Positions 42,619 to 51,588 of a stretch of 64,000 nt of DNA are shown here, piece after piece (position 1 is the first letter of the stretch; every line of letters starts with the position of its first letter). This DNA comes from CAWJEL01 sp964647255. GTDB lineage: Bacteria > Chloroflexota > Anaerolineae > CG2-30-64-16. Made by a program: the position numbers and the translations under genes. The stretch spans positions 37,352-101,351 of the forward strand of contig CAZYGI010000005.1 of assembly GCA_964647255.1 (NCBI GenBank), written 5' to 3'. A model generated the notes under the pieces. That model was not told the origin of the DNA. It searched no databases and worked only from the letters and a program-made list of their open reading frames with translations.

Positions 42619-43476
42619 CGAATTCGCCCGATGAAAAACAAGGATCCTTGAAAAAAGAAACCCCGCTGCTCGCCCGAATGAAGGCCTGTGGCGCGGCGCT
42701 CGCGCGGGGCTACAACGCCCTCCTCGGGGGCCGGGATGCGATCAAATCCGCCGGAAGGCCGCAGCGCCGTCTATCTGCTGCTCTGGCTGGCGGCGGTTGT
42801 GCTCGGCACGTTCGTGTCGGGGAAGCCGTGGCCGCACTACTATCTAAACTGGCTCCCCTCAATGACCCTGCTCGCCGGCCTGCTGATCGCGGGCGTGCTG
42901 CACCGGGACGATGTGGAGCAGGCTGACAACCCCTCTCGCCGCGCGGAACTCTTCAAGCGCGGGCTGGCGATCACGCTGATCTTGGGCCCGCTGCTGCTGC
43001 CGATCGCGCTCCCGGCCATGCGATCCAGCGCGCGCCTGGCGTTCAACCACTTCGTGCGCGGCGCGGCGTACCCGCAGGACGGCCCGGCCCAGATGGCCGA
43101 CTATCTGAACCAGCGGGTCAGCCCGGACGATAGCATCTTTGTGACGGACTACGAGCCGATCCTATACTATCTCGTGCATGCGCGCGCCGCGACGCGCTAC
43201 ACCTTCCCCCCCGTCCTGACCGTGATCATCTACCAGCAAACGGGGCATATCAAGGCACTGGCCGAGTTGGATCGGATGATGACCCAGCCGCCGAAGTATG
43301 TTATCCAGACGGCCGGGATACTGAAGCACAAGTCGCCGCACACCGACAATTGGGCCTTCGTCGCCGCGCTGGGAAACTATCTGGCCGATCGCTACACATT
43401 GGAAAAAACCTTTGAGGTTCCGGATACCTTCACCGGCCAACCGGTGGCCGTGGAACTCTATCGTCTGAAACCATGA
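42619..43476 (+). CDS. C-terminal part of the gapped glycosyltransferase
   Basis: The stretch from about 42755 (GRSAVYLLLWLAAVVLGTFVSGKPWPHYYLNWLPS, seen as YLLLWLAAVVLGTFVSGK then PWPHYYLNW) is a typical late part of GT39-like proteins, ending with an outside domain (DDSIFVTDYEPILYYLVHAR). Up to about 42745 the related reading lies in a different frame (TPLLARMKACGAALARGYNALL), so one frameshift lies between 42740 and 42760, probably a sequence error at a contig end. The start coordinate is only the limit of the open frame. It overlaps the GT2 gene by ATGA. Confidence 0.72.
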
Positions 43477-44219
43477 CCGACATCACTCACCTTCGCCGCC
43501 TGATCATCATGCCGGCCCACAACGAGGCTGGCAATCTGCCGCGGGTGATCCCCGACGTGCGCCGCGCTGCCCCCGGCTTCGATCTGCTTGTCGTTGACGA
43601 CGGCAGTCGTGACCGGACCGCGGCAGTTGCGACCGCGCTCGGCGCGTGCGTGGTCAGCCTGGCGGTGAACCTGGGCTACGGCGGCGCGGTGCAGACCGGG
43701 TTCCGCTACGCCACGTTGCAGGGCTACGACCTCGGCGTGGTGATTGATGCGGACGGTCAGCACGACCCTGCCGGCATCCTCGCGCTCGCCGAGGCGGTCG
43801 CCTCCGGCGCCGCGGATGTCGCGGTCGGCTCCCGGTTCCGGGGGCAGATGCTCTACCGCCAGCCATGGATCAAGCGGCTGGGCATGAAAGTCTTCGCCTG
43901 GACGGCCTCGCGCATCACCCGCCGGCCCGTCACCGATCCCACTTCGGGCTTTCAGGCGCTCAACGCCGCGGCCATGCGCTTTTTCAGCCGAGACAACTAT
44001 CCCGTGGATTATCCAGACGCAGACACGCTGCTGGTGCTGCACTACGCGGGCTTCCGCGTGGTGGAAGTCCCGGTGACGATGCGCGAGCGTCTCTCCGGCG
44101 TCTCAATGCACAGCGGCTGGAAGCCGATCTACTACGTGGGCAAGATGTGGCTGGCGATCGCCATGGTGCTGCTGCGCCAGAAGACGCATCTCAGCGCCCG
44201 TCGGGGAGAAGCAGAATGA
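43473..44219 (+). CDS. Family 2 glycosyltransferase (DPM synthase-like)
   Basis: The 248-residue protein has IIMPAHNEAGNLPRVI, LLVVDDGSRDRTA, NLGYGGAVQTGFRYA, VVIDADGQHDP (DxD-type metal site) and DPTSGFQALNAAAM. It is like dolichyl- or polyprenyl-phosphate sugar synthases, which would make the lipid-linked donors used by the GT-C enzymes around it. The C-terminus has one hydrophobic stretch (MWLAIAMVLLR) and no large membrane domain. It is coupled by ATGA overlaps on both sides. Confidence 0.92.
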   Translation: MTDITHLRRLIIMPAHNEAGNLPRVIPDVRRAAPGFDLLVVDDGSRDRTAAVATALGACVVSLAVNLGYGGAVQTGFRYATLQGYDLGVVIDADGQHDPAGILALAEAVASGAADVAVGSRFRGQMLYRQPWIKRLGMKVFAWTASRITRRPVTDPTSGFQALNAAAMRFFSRDNYPVDYPDADTLLVLHYAGFRVVEVPVTMRERLSGVSMHSGWKPIYYVGKMWLAIAMVLLRQKTHLSARRGEAE

Positions 44220-44704
44220 ACTTGCATACTCGCGTGTATGTGTGCATCCTGGGCGTGGCGGTATTGATCTTTGTGGTCAGCATGCTGCGGACGCGGCGGC
44301 TGCAAGAACGCTATGCCCTGCTCTGGATCCTGGCCGGCGCGGTTCTGACCATCGCACCGTGGTTTGCGCCGGGCTTTGATCGTTTGGCGACCATGTTGGG
44401 CTTCGACTACGCGCCCGCGCTCCTGCTGATGCTGGCCGTGATCGGCCTGCTGCTGTTGATCTTCCAGCTTTCGCTCAACATCACCAGCCACAGCGAACAC
44501 CTGAAGGTGCTGACGCAAGAGCTGGGCCTGCTCCGGCAGGAGGTGCAGGCGCTGGCCGCAAGAAGCGCGGCGGCCGCGCCCCAGGATCCCCCGCCCGCTA
44601 GCCTGCCGAACGAACCTGCGGCTCAAGGCCCGCTGCCGCAGGTCGCGAGGGAAGCGTCGCCCGCGGCGGCCGCGAGCGACGCCGCGGCAGGAGGCGCGCG
44701 ATGA
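44216..44704 (+). CDS. DUF2304-like small membrane protein
   Basis: The 162-residue protein starts MNLHTRVYVCILGVAVL at ATG 44216. It has three transmembrane segments (to about 85), the family's RRLQERYALLWILAGAVL segment, a short coiled coil (HLKVLTQELGLLRQEVQAL) and an Ala/Pro-rich tail. DUF2304 genes nearly always follow a GT2 polyprenyl-sugar synthase, as here, and may be partner subunits in glycan export or flipping. The biochemical role is not known. Confidence 0.85.
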   Translation: MNLHTRVYVCILGVAVLIFVVSMLRTRRLQERYALLWILAGAVLTIAPWFAPGFDRLATMLGFDYAPALLLMLAVIGLLLLIFQLSLNITSHSEHLKVLTQELGLLRQEVQALAARSAAAAPQDPPPASLPNEPAAQGPLPQVAREASPAAAASDAAAGGAR

Positions 44705-45321
44705 GCGCTCCCGCACCGATCCGCATCGAGGATGCGCTGGGCGTCTGCGGGGTGCGCGACGACACCCGGCTGCTGGCCGAAGCCAGCGCACAGCGCGAGA
44801 CGCCCGGCCGGGCGCTCGATCTGGGCACCGGTTCGGGCTATGTCGCCATCTACCTGGCGCAGCGCGGCTGGCAAGTGGATGCGGTGGACGTCAGCCCGCG
44901 CGCCCTGGCGCTGGCGCAGCGCAACGCCGATCTGAACGGCGTGGCCCCGCGCATCTTCGCCTCGCACCTGTTCGACGCCGTGGTGGGGGCCTACGATGTG
45001 ATCGCCTGCAACCCGCCCCAGCGCGCCGATGAGACGGAGGGCAGCCGGGTCCTCACCGCCGCGCTGCGCCGCGTGCCGTGGCTGGCGAACCTGCTGATGC
45101 GGCTCACCCAGCCGTTCCTGGAGCGGCGGCGCCTGGGCTTTCTGGCCGAGATTGCCCAGAATGCGCTGCCGCATCTGGCCGAAGACGGCCGGCTGCTCCT
45201 GGTGATCAGCGCCTGGGAAGCGGCGGAGACGGCGCTGCGCGTGCCGGCGCTGCGCGTGGCCGCCAGCCTGCCGGTGTCAAGCATCCCCGGCCTCGATATC
45301 GTCACGTTTTGCCGGGTGTGA
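44701..45321 (+). CDS. Class I SAM-dependent methyltransferase (small domain)
   Basis: The 206-residue protein has SAM motif I ALDLGTGSGYVAIYLA, acidic end VDAVDVSPRALALA and the NPP motif in DVIACNPPQRADE, which is typical of N-methyltransferases of the HemK/RsmC group. The target could be a protein, RNA or small molecule; its place in a glycan operon does not settle this. It overlaps the DUF2304 gene by ATGA. Confidence 0.85.
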   Translation: MSAPAPIRIEDALGVCGVRDDTRLLAEASAQRETPGRALDLGTGSGYVAIYLAQRGWQVDAVDVSPRALALAQRNADLNGVAPRIFASHLFDAVVGAYDVIACNPPQRADETEGSRVLTAALRRVPWLANLLMRLTQPFLERRRLGFLAEIAQNALPHLAEDGRLLLVISAWEAAETALRVPALRVAASLPVSSIPGLDIVTFCRV

Positions 45322-45333
45322 GCGGATAAGCAG

Positions 45334-47178
45334 ATGGAAATCAACTCCTACACGCGCAGAACCGCAGCATCAGGGCCCGTCAAGACCCAGGAACGGTCGA
45401 GTTGGGAGACGCGTTGGGTTCTCCTGCTCCTCGTGCTGGCGGCGGCCGTCCGGCTTTACTGGGGCCTGCGGCCGCGCGTTGTCTGGGGCGATGAACCGTT
45501 TTACCTCTGGCTGGGCGAGAGCCTGCTCCGCGGGGAGGGTTTTCACTTCTTCGGCATCTCGGCCGCCCACTTCTCGCCGCTCTTCCCGCTGCTGGCCGCG
45601 GGGCTCGGCCGCGTCGCGGGCCTGCTGGGAGTGACGGGCACGCAGGCGTTGGCGGCCGGCAGCACGACGCTTTATGTCATCTGCGGGACGCTGCTCGCCC
45701 TGCCGATCTATGCCCTTGCGCGGCGGTTGGCCGGGCCGAAGGCGGGGCTGTGCGCCGGGCTGGCGGCGGCGCTCTACCCTGCGCTGACGGCCGGAATCCC
45801 GCTGTGGGGCACGATGACCGAGCCGCTGTACCTGCTGCTGATTGCCGCGGCGTGGTGGGCGCTGCTGGTCGGACAGCAGGATCGCCGGCCCTGGGCTTAT
45901 GGCGCTGCGGGCGCCGCGCTGGCGCTGGCCTACCTGGAACGACCGGAGGCCATCGTCTACCTCATCGCCGGGCCGGCCGCACTGCTGCTGATCAACCTCC
46001 TCCTGCCGGGCGATGTTCGCGGCGATCAGGGCCGGAAAGAAGCCGCCGGAAGCGCTGGCCTGCGTTCCGCTGCACTCTCTGCACCCCAGTCGCGCGGCGC
46101 CGAGATGAAGCGTACGCTGTCGGGCGCGGCCGTGGCGCTGATTGCATTCGGGCTGCTCATCACGCCGCAGCTCGTTGCACTCCACGCCGAGACCGGCCAA
46201 TGGCAGTTGATCGAAGAGGCCGGCTCCACGTACGTCAGCTCGCAGGGCTTGGCCCGTGGTGACTCGAAGGCGTTCGATCAGGGCACGTGGGGGCTGGATC
46301 CCGCCAGCGGCGAGGTCTATCTTTTCTCGCCGAGCAGCGAGTCGCAGGGCCTGGTCGCCGCGATCCTGGCCGATCCGGTCAAATTCCTGCACCTGATGTA
46401 TGAGAACCTGCTGAGCCTGGTGGCAACGACGTTCAGCATCAACTTGATCCCGTGGCCGCTGGCCGCGTTGGCCGGCCTGGGCCTGCTCGCGCCACCGTGG
46501 AACCGCCGCCGGCTGCGCGGCGAGCTGCTGCTGATCGCATCGCTGGCGGGGCCGCTCGGCTTCCTGCCGTTCTTCATCCAGCCGCGCTATATCGCCGGCC
46601 TGCTGATCCCGGCGCTGGTGTGGATAGGCGAAGGAACGGCGCGGCTGGCGGAAGGCGTGCGCGGGTCAGGAAACGCAAAGACGCAAAGACGCAGAGATGC
46701 AATCGCACAGCCCGGATCAGGCAAATCAGGTGAATCTGCGGAATCTGCGTCCACTTCTATCGTGCGTGCGCTCTCGCTCCTGCCTGCGCTGCTGCTGGCG
46801 CTGGGGCTGTTGTGGGCAGCGCCGCAGTTGGACGCAGCCCTGCGCGGGGGGCACTCGTTTCGGCCGGCGCACCGGGCGGCCGCCGCGGCGCTCGTGCAGC
46901 ACGGGGCGGGCGCGGCAGATGTCGTCCTGAGCCGCTACCCGGCCATCGCGTTCCATGCCGGCACCCGCTGGGCGCCAACCCCGGCCGCAACCTGGCCGGA
47001 GGTGGTCGCTTACGCGCAGCGGAAGGGCGCCCGTTTCCTGGCGTTCGACGCGCGGGAGGCCACGCTGCGGCCGCAGCTCGCGTTCTTGCTCGACCCGGCC
47101 ACTACGCCGGGAGAGCTCGACTACCTGACAACAGTGGACGATGGAACCGGACCAGTGGCGTTGTATCGTTTCCGATGA
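45334..47178 (+). CDS. GT39-family membrane glycosyltransferase
   Basis: The 614-residue protein has an N-terminal membrane core of about ten or more helices, the first external loop VVWGDEPFYLWLGESLLRGEGF (DEPFY acidic motif), LYPALTAGIPLWGTMTEPLYL and an outside C-terminal domain (VVLSRYPAIAFHAGTRWAPTP). It would transfer a sugar from a polyprenyl phosphate donor outside the membrane. Residues about 447-477 (GNAKTQRRRDAIAQPG, then GESAESASTS) come from an interspersed repeat inserted in frame at 46672-46766. It overlaps the next gene by ATGA. Confidence 0.9.
   Translation: MEINSYTRRTAASGPVKTQERSSWETRWVLLLLVLAAAVRLYWGLRPRVVWGDEPFYLWLGESLLRGEGFHFFGISAAHFSPLFPLLAAGLGRVAGLLGVTGTQALAAGSTTLYVICGTLLALPIYALARRLAGPKAGLCAGLAAALYPALTAGIPLWGTMTEPLYLLLIAAAWWALLVGQQDRRPWAYGAAGAALALAYLERPEAIVYLIAGPAALLLINLLLPGDVRGDQGRKEAAGSAGLRSAALSAPQSRGAEMKRTLSGAAVALIAFGLLITPQLVALHAETGQWQLIEEAGSTYVSSQGLARGDSKAFDQGTWGLDPASGEVYLFSPSSESQGLVAAILADPVKFLHLMYENLLSLVATTFSINLIPWPLAALAGLGLLAPPWNRRRLRGELLLIASLAGPLGFLPFFIQPRYIAGLLIPALVWIGEGTARLAEGVRGSGNAKTQRRRDAIAQPGSGKSGESAESASTSIVRALSLLPALLLALGLLWAAPQLDAALRGGHSFRPAHRAAAAALVQHGAGAADVVLSRYPAIAFHAGTRWAPTPAATWPEVVAYAQRKGARFLAFDAREATLRPQLAFLLDPATTPGELDYLTTVDDGTGPVALYRFR
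46672..46766. repeat. CGCAAAGACGCAAAG / AATCTGCG repeat, in frame inside a glycosyltransferase
   Basis: AAACGCAAAGACGCAAAGAC (46671-46690) and the words GAATCTGCGGAATCTGCGTCC further right are members of an interspersed repeat family usually found between genes. Here they lie in an open frame in a predicted cytoplasmic or loop region. Confidence 0.7.
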
Positions 47179-49493
47179 GAACACTCTTCGTCATCCCACC
47201 CGGCTTGCCCGATGTGCTCAGCGGGCACGAAGCGACCTCCGGCATGGGGGCACTGGCCCCGGCCGCCGATGACGCCGGGAGCCCGTTCCTGTACCCGCCG
47301 CATGCAAGCGCCGCGGCCGCGGGGGCCGCACGCGCGGCCGGCCTGGATGTCACGGTCACGGACGGCAGCCGCGCCGCGCCCGCGCAGTTCGCCGCCGAGG
47401 TGGCGATGCAGCCGGGTGATGCGCTGGCCGTGCTGGTGAGCCAGGGCACGGCGCTGGCCGACGGGAACTTCCTGCGGCTGCTGCGCCGGATGGATCCGCG
47501 GCCGCTTCTGGCGTTCGGCCCTTCCGCACACCTCGCGGCCGCGGCGCTGGTCGGGCCGGGCCTGGCCGACGCCACGCTGCTCGGCGAGCCGGAGGCCGCG
47601 TTTGCAGAGGCGATCCGCCGCACCGCGGTCGGCGCGCTGACCGGACCGATCTGGGCAGGCGAGCTGGCGCCGGCCGCGTATCGCGGCCCCGGCCTGCTGG
47701 CCGACCTCGACGCGCTGCCGTTTCCGGCGTGGGATCTGACGCCCTGGCAGCCGTACAACGACGTTTCGGTGCTCAGCAGCCGCGGCTGCCCCGACGGCTG
47801 CGCGTATTGCGCGTACACGCTGCCGCAGGGCGCGGCCCGGCGCACCCAAAGCCCCGAACGCACGGTCGCCGAGCTCGCCTGGATCGCCGGGGAGATCCGG
47901 CCGCGTCGCGTCCAGATGCGCGATCCGGTCTTCGCGGCCGACCGCGCGCGAGCCGCCGCGATCTGCGAGCTGCTTATCGCCCGCGGGGTGAGCCTCAAGT
48001 TCAACTGCGAATCCCGGCCCGAGCATTTCGATGATGACCTGCTGCGGCTGCTCCGGGCCGCGGGCGCGTGGCGGATCAAAATCGGCCTGGAGAGCGGCGA
48101 TCCCGCGCTGCTGGTGCGGCTCGGCCGGGCGCCGGATGCCGCTGCGGCCGAACGGGCGATCCGGGAGACGCAGCGCGCCGCGGCCACCTGCGCCGCGCTC
48201 GGCCTGCGCTGCCAGGTTTACGTCATGGCGGGGCTGCCGGGCCAGGATGCAGCATCGCTGGCGCGCACCGAGGCCGTGCTGGGCCGTCTGCCCGCGGCCG
48301 TCCAGGTGGTCGCCAAACCCTATCAGCCGCACGCCGGCACGCCGCTGGCGGATTCACCGGCTCAGGCGCCGACGCCGGCGGCCTCCGGGCTGATTGAGCG
48401 CCTCGAACAGGCAAACCGGACGCCCGATCTGCTACACCGCGCCTGGCACTTCGTTCGGGCGCGCGGGAACGCGGCAGGTGCGAAAACGCAAGGACGCAAG
48501 GTCGCAAAGACGCAAAGTGGTTTAGACCAGAACGATCCGCGTTCATCCGCGCTCGTCCGCGTCCTATTTTCAGATCAGCGGGTCTTCCTCACCGGCGGCA
48601 ACGGATTCGTGGGCGGACACGTGGCGGCCGCGCTGGTGGCGGCCGGAGCGCAGGTCGTGGCGTTGGTGCGGCCCGGCAGCGCGCTCGGCCCACTGGCGGC
48701 GCTGCCCGTGGAGGTCGTCCGCGGCGATCTGACGCGGCTGGCGGAGTGGCAAGCGGCGCTGACCGGCTGCGCGGTCTGCTTCCACGTGGCCGCGCTGTAC
48801 GCCGACGCGGCGCAAGCCGAAATGATGTACGCGGTGAACGTTGAGGCGACGGCCGCCCTGCTGGCCGCATGTGCGCAAACGGGCGTGCGCCGGGTCGTCC
48901 ACACCAGCACCATCGGCACGGTGGGCCGGCCCGCCGACGGGAGCCTGCCCGACGAGATGACGCCGTTCAATCTGTGGGAGGGCGCGAGCCACTACGTCCG
49001 GTCAAAATACCTGGGCGAGCAGGTCGCGCTCACCTGGAACGCCGCTGGGCTGGAGGTGGTGATCGTCAAACCGACCGCGCCGGTGGGCGCAGGCGATGCG
49101 CGACCCACCGCCACCGGCCGCCGGATCGCGGCCGCGCTGCGCGGGGAAGTCATCCGCTATCCGGCGGGCGGGGTTAATCACATCCCGGTGCGGGACGTTG
49201 CGGCGGGGCATCTGCTGGCCGCGCAGCGCGGCGCGGCGGGGCAGTCGTACATCCTGGGGCATCGCGACGGCAACCTGGATCACGCGGCTTTCCTGCGGCT
49301 GGTGGCTGAAGCGGCCGGGACGACGCCGCTGCGTCCACCGCAGCGCGCCGCGACCGGCGCCGGTCCCGAGGCGCTCACCGCAAACCCGGCGCGGGCGATC
49401 GGCGAGCTGGGCCTGCCGCAGAGCGATCNNNNNNNNNNCGATCTCGGCGCCGCGTTCGCCGAGGAAATAACGTGGCTGCGATCTCAGCGATAG
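47175..49493 (+). CDS. Radical SAM protein fused to NAD-dependent sugar epimerase
   Basis: The 772-residue protein (four residues unknown at the gap 49429-49438) has an N-terminal B12-binding-like region, then a radical SAM core with CPDGCAYC (C205, C209, C212), as in B12-dependent radical SAM methylases and related enzymes. From about 470 an extended SDR/epimerase follows: VFLTGGNGFVGGHV, HTSTIGTVG and YVRSKYLGE (Tyr and Lys), similar to HpnA-type sugar epimerases. A repeat-derived linker (about 434-468) joins them. No start codon exists near the epimerase, so a true fusion is likely. It may tailor the sugar or lipid made by the locus; the substrate is unknown. Confidence 0.85.
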   Translation: MRTLFVIPPGLPDVLSGHEATSGMGALAPAADDAGSPFLYPPHASAAAAGAARAAGLDVTVTDGSRAAPAQFAAEVAMQPGDALAVLVSQGTALADGNFLRLLRRMDPRPLLAFGPSAHLAAAALVGPGLADATLLGEPEAAFAEAIRRTAVGALTGPIWAGELAPAAYRGPGLLADLDALPFPAWDLTPWQPYNDVSVLSSRGCPDGCAYCAYTLPQGAARRTQSPERTVAELAWIAGEIRPRRVQMRDPVFAADRARAAAICELLIARGVSLKFNCESRPEHFDDDLLRLLRAAGAWRIKIGLESGDPALLVRLGRAPDAAAAERAIRETQRAAATCAALGLRCQVYVMAGLPGQDAASLARTEAVLGRLPAAVQVVAKPYQPHAGTPLADSPAQAPTPAASGLIERLEQANRTPDLLHRAWHFVRARGNAAGAKTQGRKVAKTQSGLDQNDPRSSALVRVLFSDQRVFLTGGNGFVGGHVAAALVAAGAQVVALVRPGSALGPLAALPVEVVRGDLTRLAEWQAALTGCAVCFHVAALYADAAQAEMMYAVNVEATAALLAACAQTGVRRVVHTSTIGTVGRPADGSLPDEMTPFNLWEGASHYVRSKYLGEQVALTWNAAGLEVVIVKPTAPVGAGDARPTATGRRIAAALRGEVIRYPAGGVNHIPVRDVAAGHLLAAQRGAAGQSYILGHRDGNLDHAAFLRLVAEAAGTTPLRPPQRAATGAGPEALTANPARAIGELGLPQSDXXXXDLGAAFAEEITWLRSQR
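48470..48575. repeat. CGCAAAGACGCAAAG / ATCCGCGTTCATCCGCG repeat, in frame between two enzyme domains
   Basis: GCGAAAACGCAAGGACGCAAGG and later ATCCGCGTTCATCCGCG, CCGCGTCC and TTTTCAGATCA words form the linker of the radical SAM-epimerase protein. They match the family at 46672-46766 and 49500-49640. Confidence 0.7.
49429..49438. other. Assembly gap (10 N)
   Basis: Ten N bases lie in the epimerase domain; the frame after the gap happens to fit the same frame, ending in LGAAFAEEITWLRSQR. Confidence 0.99.
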
Positions 49494-49499
49494 AACGCT

Positions 49500-49640
49500 G
49501 ATGACACTGATCAACGCAGATTAACGCTGATACCGCCCTATTCCAGAGCAAGGTCAATGCTCCTACCGGACGCAACCAGAAGTGAAACCGGGACAAACCA
49601 GGTAAATCTGCGTCCCATTCTCAGATCAAAGAACGAGGTT
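49500..49640. repeat. Intergenic copy of the GATCAACGCAGATTAACGC repeat family
   Basis: The 154-base gap after the fusion gene has CTGATCAACGCAGATTAACG and AATCTGCGTCC, then ATTCTCAGATCA, matching words in the two in-frame copies upstream. No gene or terminator is evident. Confidence 0.6.
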
Positions 49641-49647
49641 TTGATGG

Positions 49648-51546
49648 ATGACGCAACTTAAGGGGCCGGACCGGCGGTCGGCACTCGCACCCTGGCTGAT
49701 GCTGCTGATTCCCGTGGTCGTCTACAGCGCGCACGCGACGGTGTTCCGCGGCTGGCTGATTGACGATGCGGGCATCACGTTTTCCTATGCGCGCAACCTG
49801 GCGCACGGCTACGGCTTAGTGGCGCAGCCGGGCGCGCCGCGCGTCGAGGCGTACTCGAATTTCCTGTGGCTGCTTCTGGAGACGCCCTTCTTCCTCCTGC
49901 GGATGTTCGAGCCGTATCTTACGCTCAAGCTGCTGGCCGCGGCGTTGGTTTTCGCTTCGTTCGGGATCATCTACCGGACGCTGCGTCCCGCGCTCCCGGC
50001 GGCCGGCATTGCTGTAATTTTGGCGCTGGCCGCGCTCAGCACGCCGTTCGTCGCCTGGACGACCTCGGGGCTAGAGAATCCGCTCTATGTATTCCTGGCG
50101 TGTCTGCTGCTGGCGGGGCTGGTGCGCGTGATCCGTGCGGAGGCGGGCTGGCCGCTGGCCGCGGGCCTGGGCGCGCTGGCCGCGGGCCTGGGCATGACGC
50201 GGCCCGATGGGTTGGTCTTCTTCGCCGCGTATGGGGCCGCGCTGGTCGCCGGCCTGCTCTACCGCGACCGGCGACGGCTCACGCGCCGGGATGGACGCGG
50301 CTTAATCGCCTACGCGGCGGCGTTTGCGCTGGTCTACGGCGGTTTCCTGGCGTTCCGGCTGGCGTATTTCGGCGAGATGTTCCCGAACACCTACGCGGCC
50401 AAGGGCGGCCCGTCGCTCGCCAGCCTGGTCGCACTCCTGACCGTGCAGCCGGAGATGGTTGCCAAGCTGTTCGATCTGTTCGCCAGCGTGACGGGGCATG
50501 GCCTGGCCGGCCTGGCCGCGCTGGCGCTCTTCGCCGCAACGCTGTTCCTGGCCTTCACGCGGCGGTTGCGGAGCGAGCACCTGGCCGTGCTGATCGTGTT
50601 GGCGTGTGCGACGGCGATCTATCTGCTGCTGCCGGCCGACGGGATGGGGGAATATCGCTTCGGCACTAATTTCGTGCTGTTCGTCTATCTCTACGGCGGC
50701 ATGGTCGCCTGGGAAACCCTGGCCGCGCTGAAACTGGAGCGGGTGCGGCTGATCACCGCGGCGGGCGGGCTGGCGGCCCTGGCGCTGATCGGCAGCGCGG
50801 CGCTGTACGCCGGCCGCTCGGCGCATTTCGTCCGCTACCCGCCCATCCCCTTCGCGGACATCTCGGCGGAGTATGGCCGGCGGTACGACGATTATGCCAC
50901 GGCGCTGGGCATCCCGGCGGACCAGGCGTCCGTGCTGCTGCCCGACCTGGGCGGCACGCTCTACAACAGCGAAGTGCGCATCTATGACCTGGGGATGCTC
51001 GCCGATAAGACCATCGCCCGCACCTTGAAGCGGGACAAGCCCGGCTTCTACGACTACGTGTTCGAGCAGGTCCGGCCGACCTTCATCCATACGCACGACA
51101 CCTGGACCTATCTGGCGCGGCTGGACGACGATCCCCGCTTCCGCCGGGACTACACGCCGATCTATGAGTACGACGACGCGTGGGCCCAGAAACGCCATGG
51201 CCTGACGCTGCGCTCCGGCGATTACGTGCGGAAAGATGTGCTGACCGACGGCAACGCTGCGGCCCTGGCGAACCTGCGCGCGGCATCGGCGCCGCGCACA
51301 GGCTTCAACCAGGCGCTCTACCTGGCTGTGGCGGGCGACGCGGCGGCGGCCGGGCAGGCGTACACACAGGCGCGCGCCGCGGCGACCGCCGACGATTTGC
51401 GCAGGGCGATACGAGACATCGAGGCGTTCCTGCTCATCTATCCGGGCGATCCGCCGGCCACCGCGCTGCGCGACCGGCTGGCCGCGGAGTTGAAAACGGA
51501 ACGCAGACACCTGCTCCCACCTGCGGCGGTCGCAGATGCGGTGTGA
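49648..51546 (+). CDS. Multi-pass GT-C-like glycosyltransferase or membrane protein
   Basis: The 632-residue protein starts at ATG 49648. It has about ten or more transmembrane segments and the early external loop GWLIDDAGITFSYARNLAHGYGLV (DDA motif), as in AftB-like and other GT-C enzymes, plus TSGLENPLYVFLACLLLAG. The C-terminal 200 residues are outside and soluble (YIYDLGMLADKT region). It probably transfers sugars to the surface polymer; the donor is unknown. Confidence 0.82.
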   Translation: MTQLKGPDRRSALAPWLMLLIPVVVYSAHATVFRGWLIDDAGITFSYARNLAHGYGLVAQPGAPRVEAYSNFLWLLLETPFFLLRMFEPYLTLKLLAAALVFASFGIIYRTLRPALPAAGIAVILALAALSTPFVAWTTSGLENPLYVFLACLLLAGLVRVIRAEAGWPLAAGLGALAAGLGMTRPDGLVFFAAYGAALVAGLLYRDRRRLTRRDGRGLIAYAAAFALVYGGFLAFRLAYFGEMFPNTYAAKGGPSLASLVALLTVQPEMVAKLFDLFASVTGHGLAGLAALALFAATLFLAFTRRLRSEHLAVLIVLACATAIYLLLPADGMGEYRFGTNFVLFVYLYGGMVAWETLAALKLERVRLITAAGGLAALALIGSAALYAGRSAHFVRYPPIPFADISAEYGRRYDDYATALGIPADQASVLLPDLGGTLYNSEVRIYDLGMLADKTIARTLKRDKPGFYDYVFEQVRPTFIHTHDTWTYLARLDDDPRFRRDYTPIYEYDDAWAQKRHGLTLRSGDYVRKDVLTDGNAAALANLRAASAPRTGFNQALYLAVAGDAAAAGQAYTQARAAATADDLRRAIRDIEAFLLIYPGDPPATALRDRLAAELKTERRHLLPPAAVADAV

Positions 51547-51588
51547 CGCAGATGCACCCGATTGACCGGATCACAGAATAGGATACAC

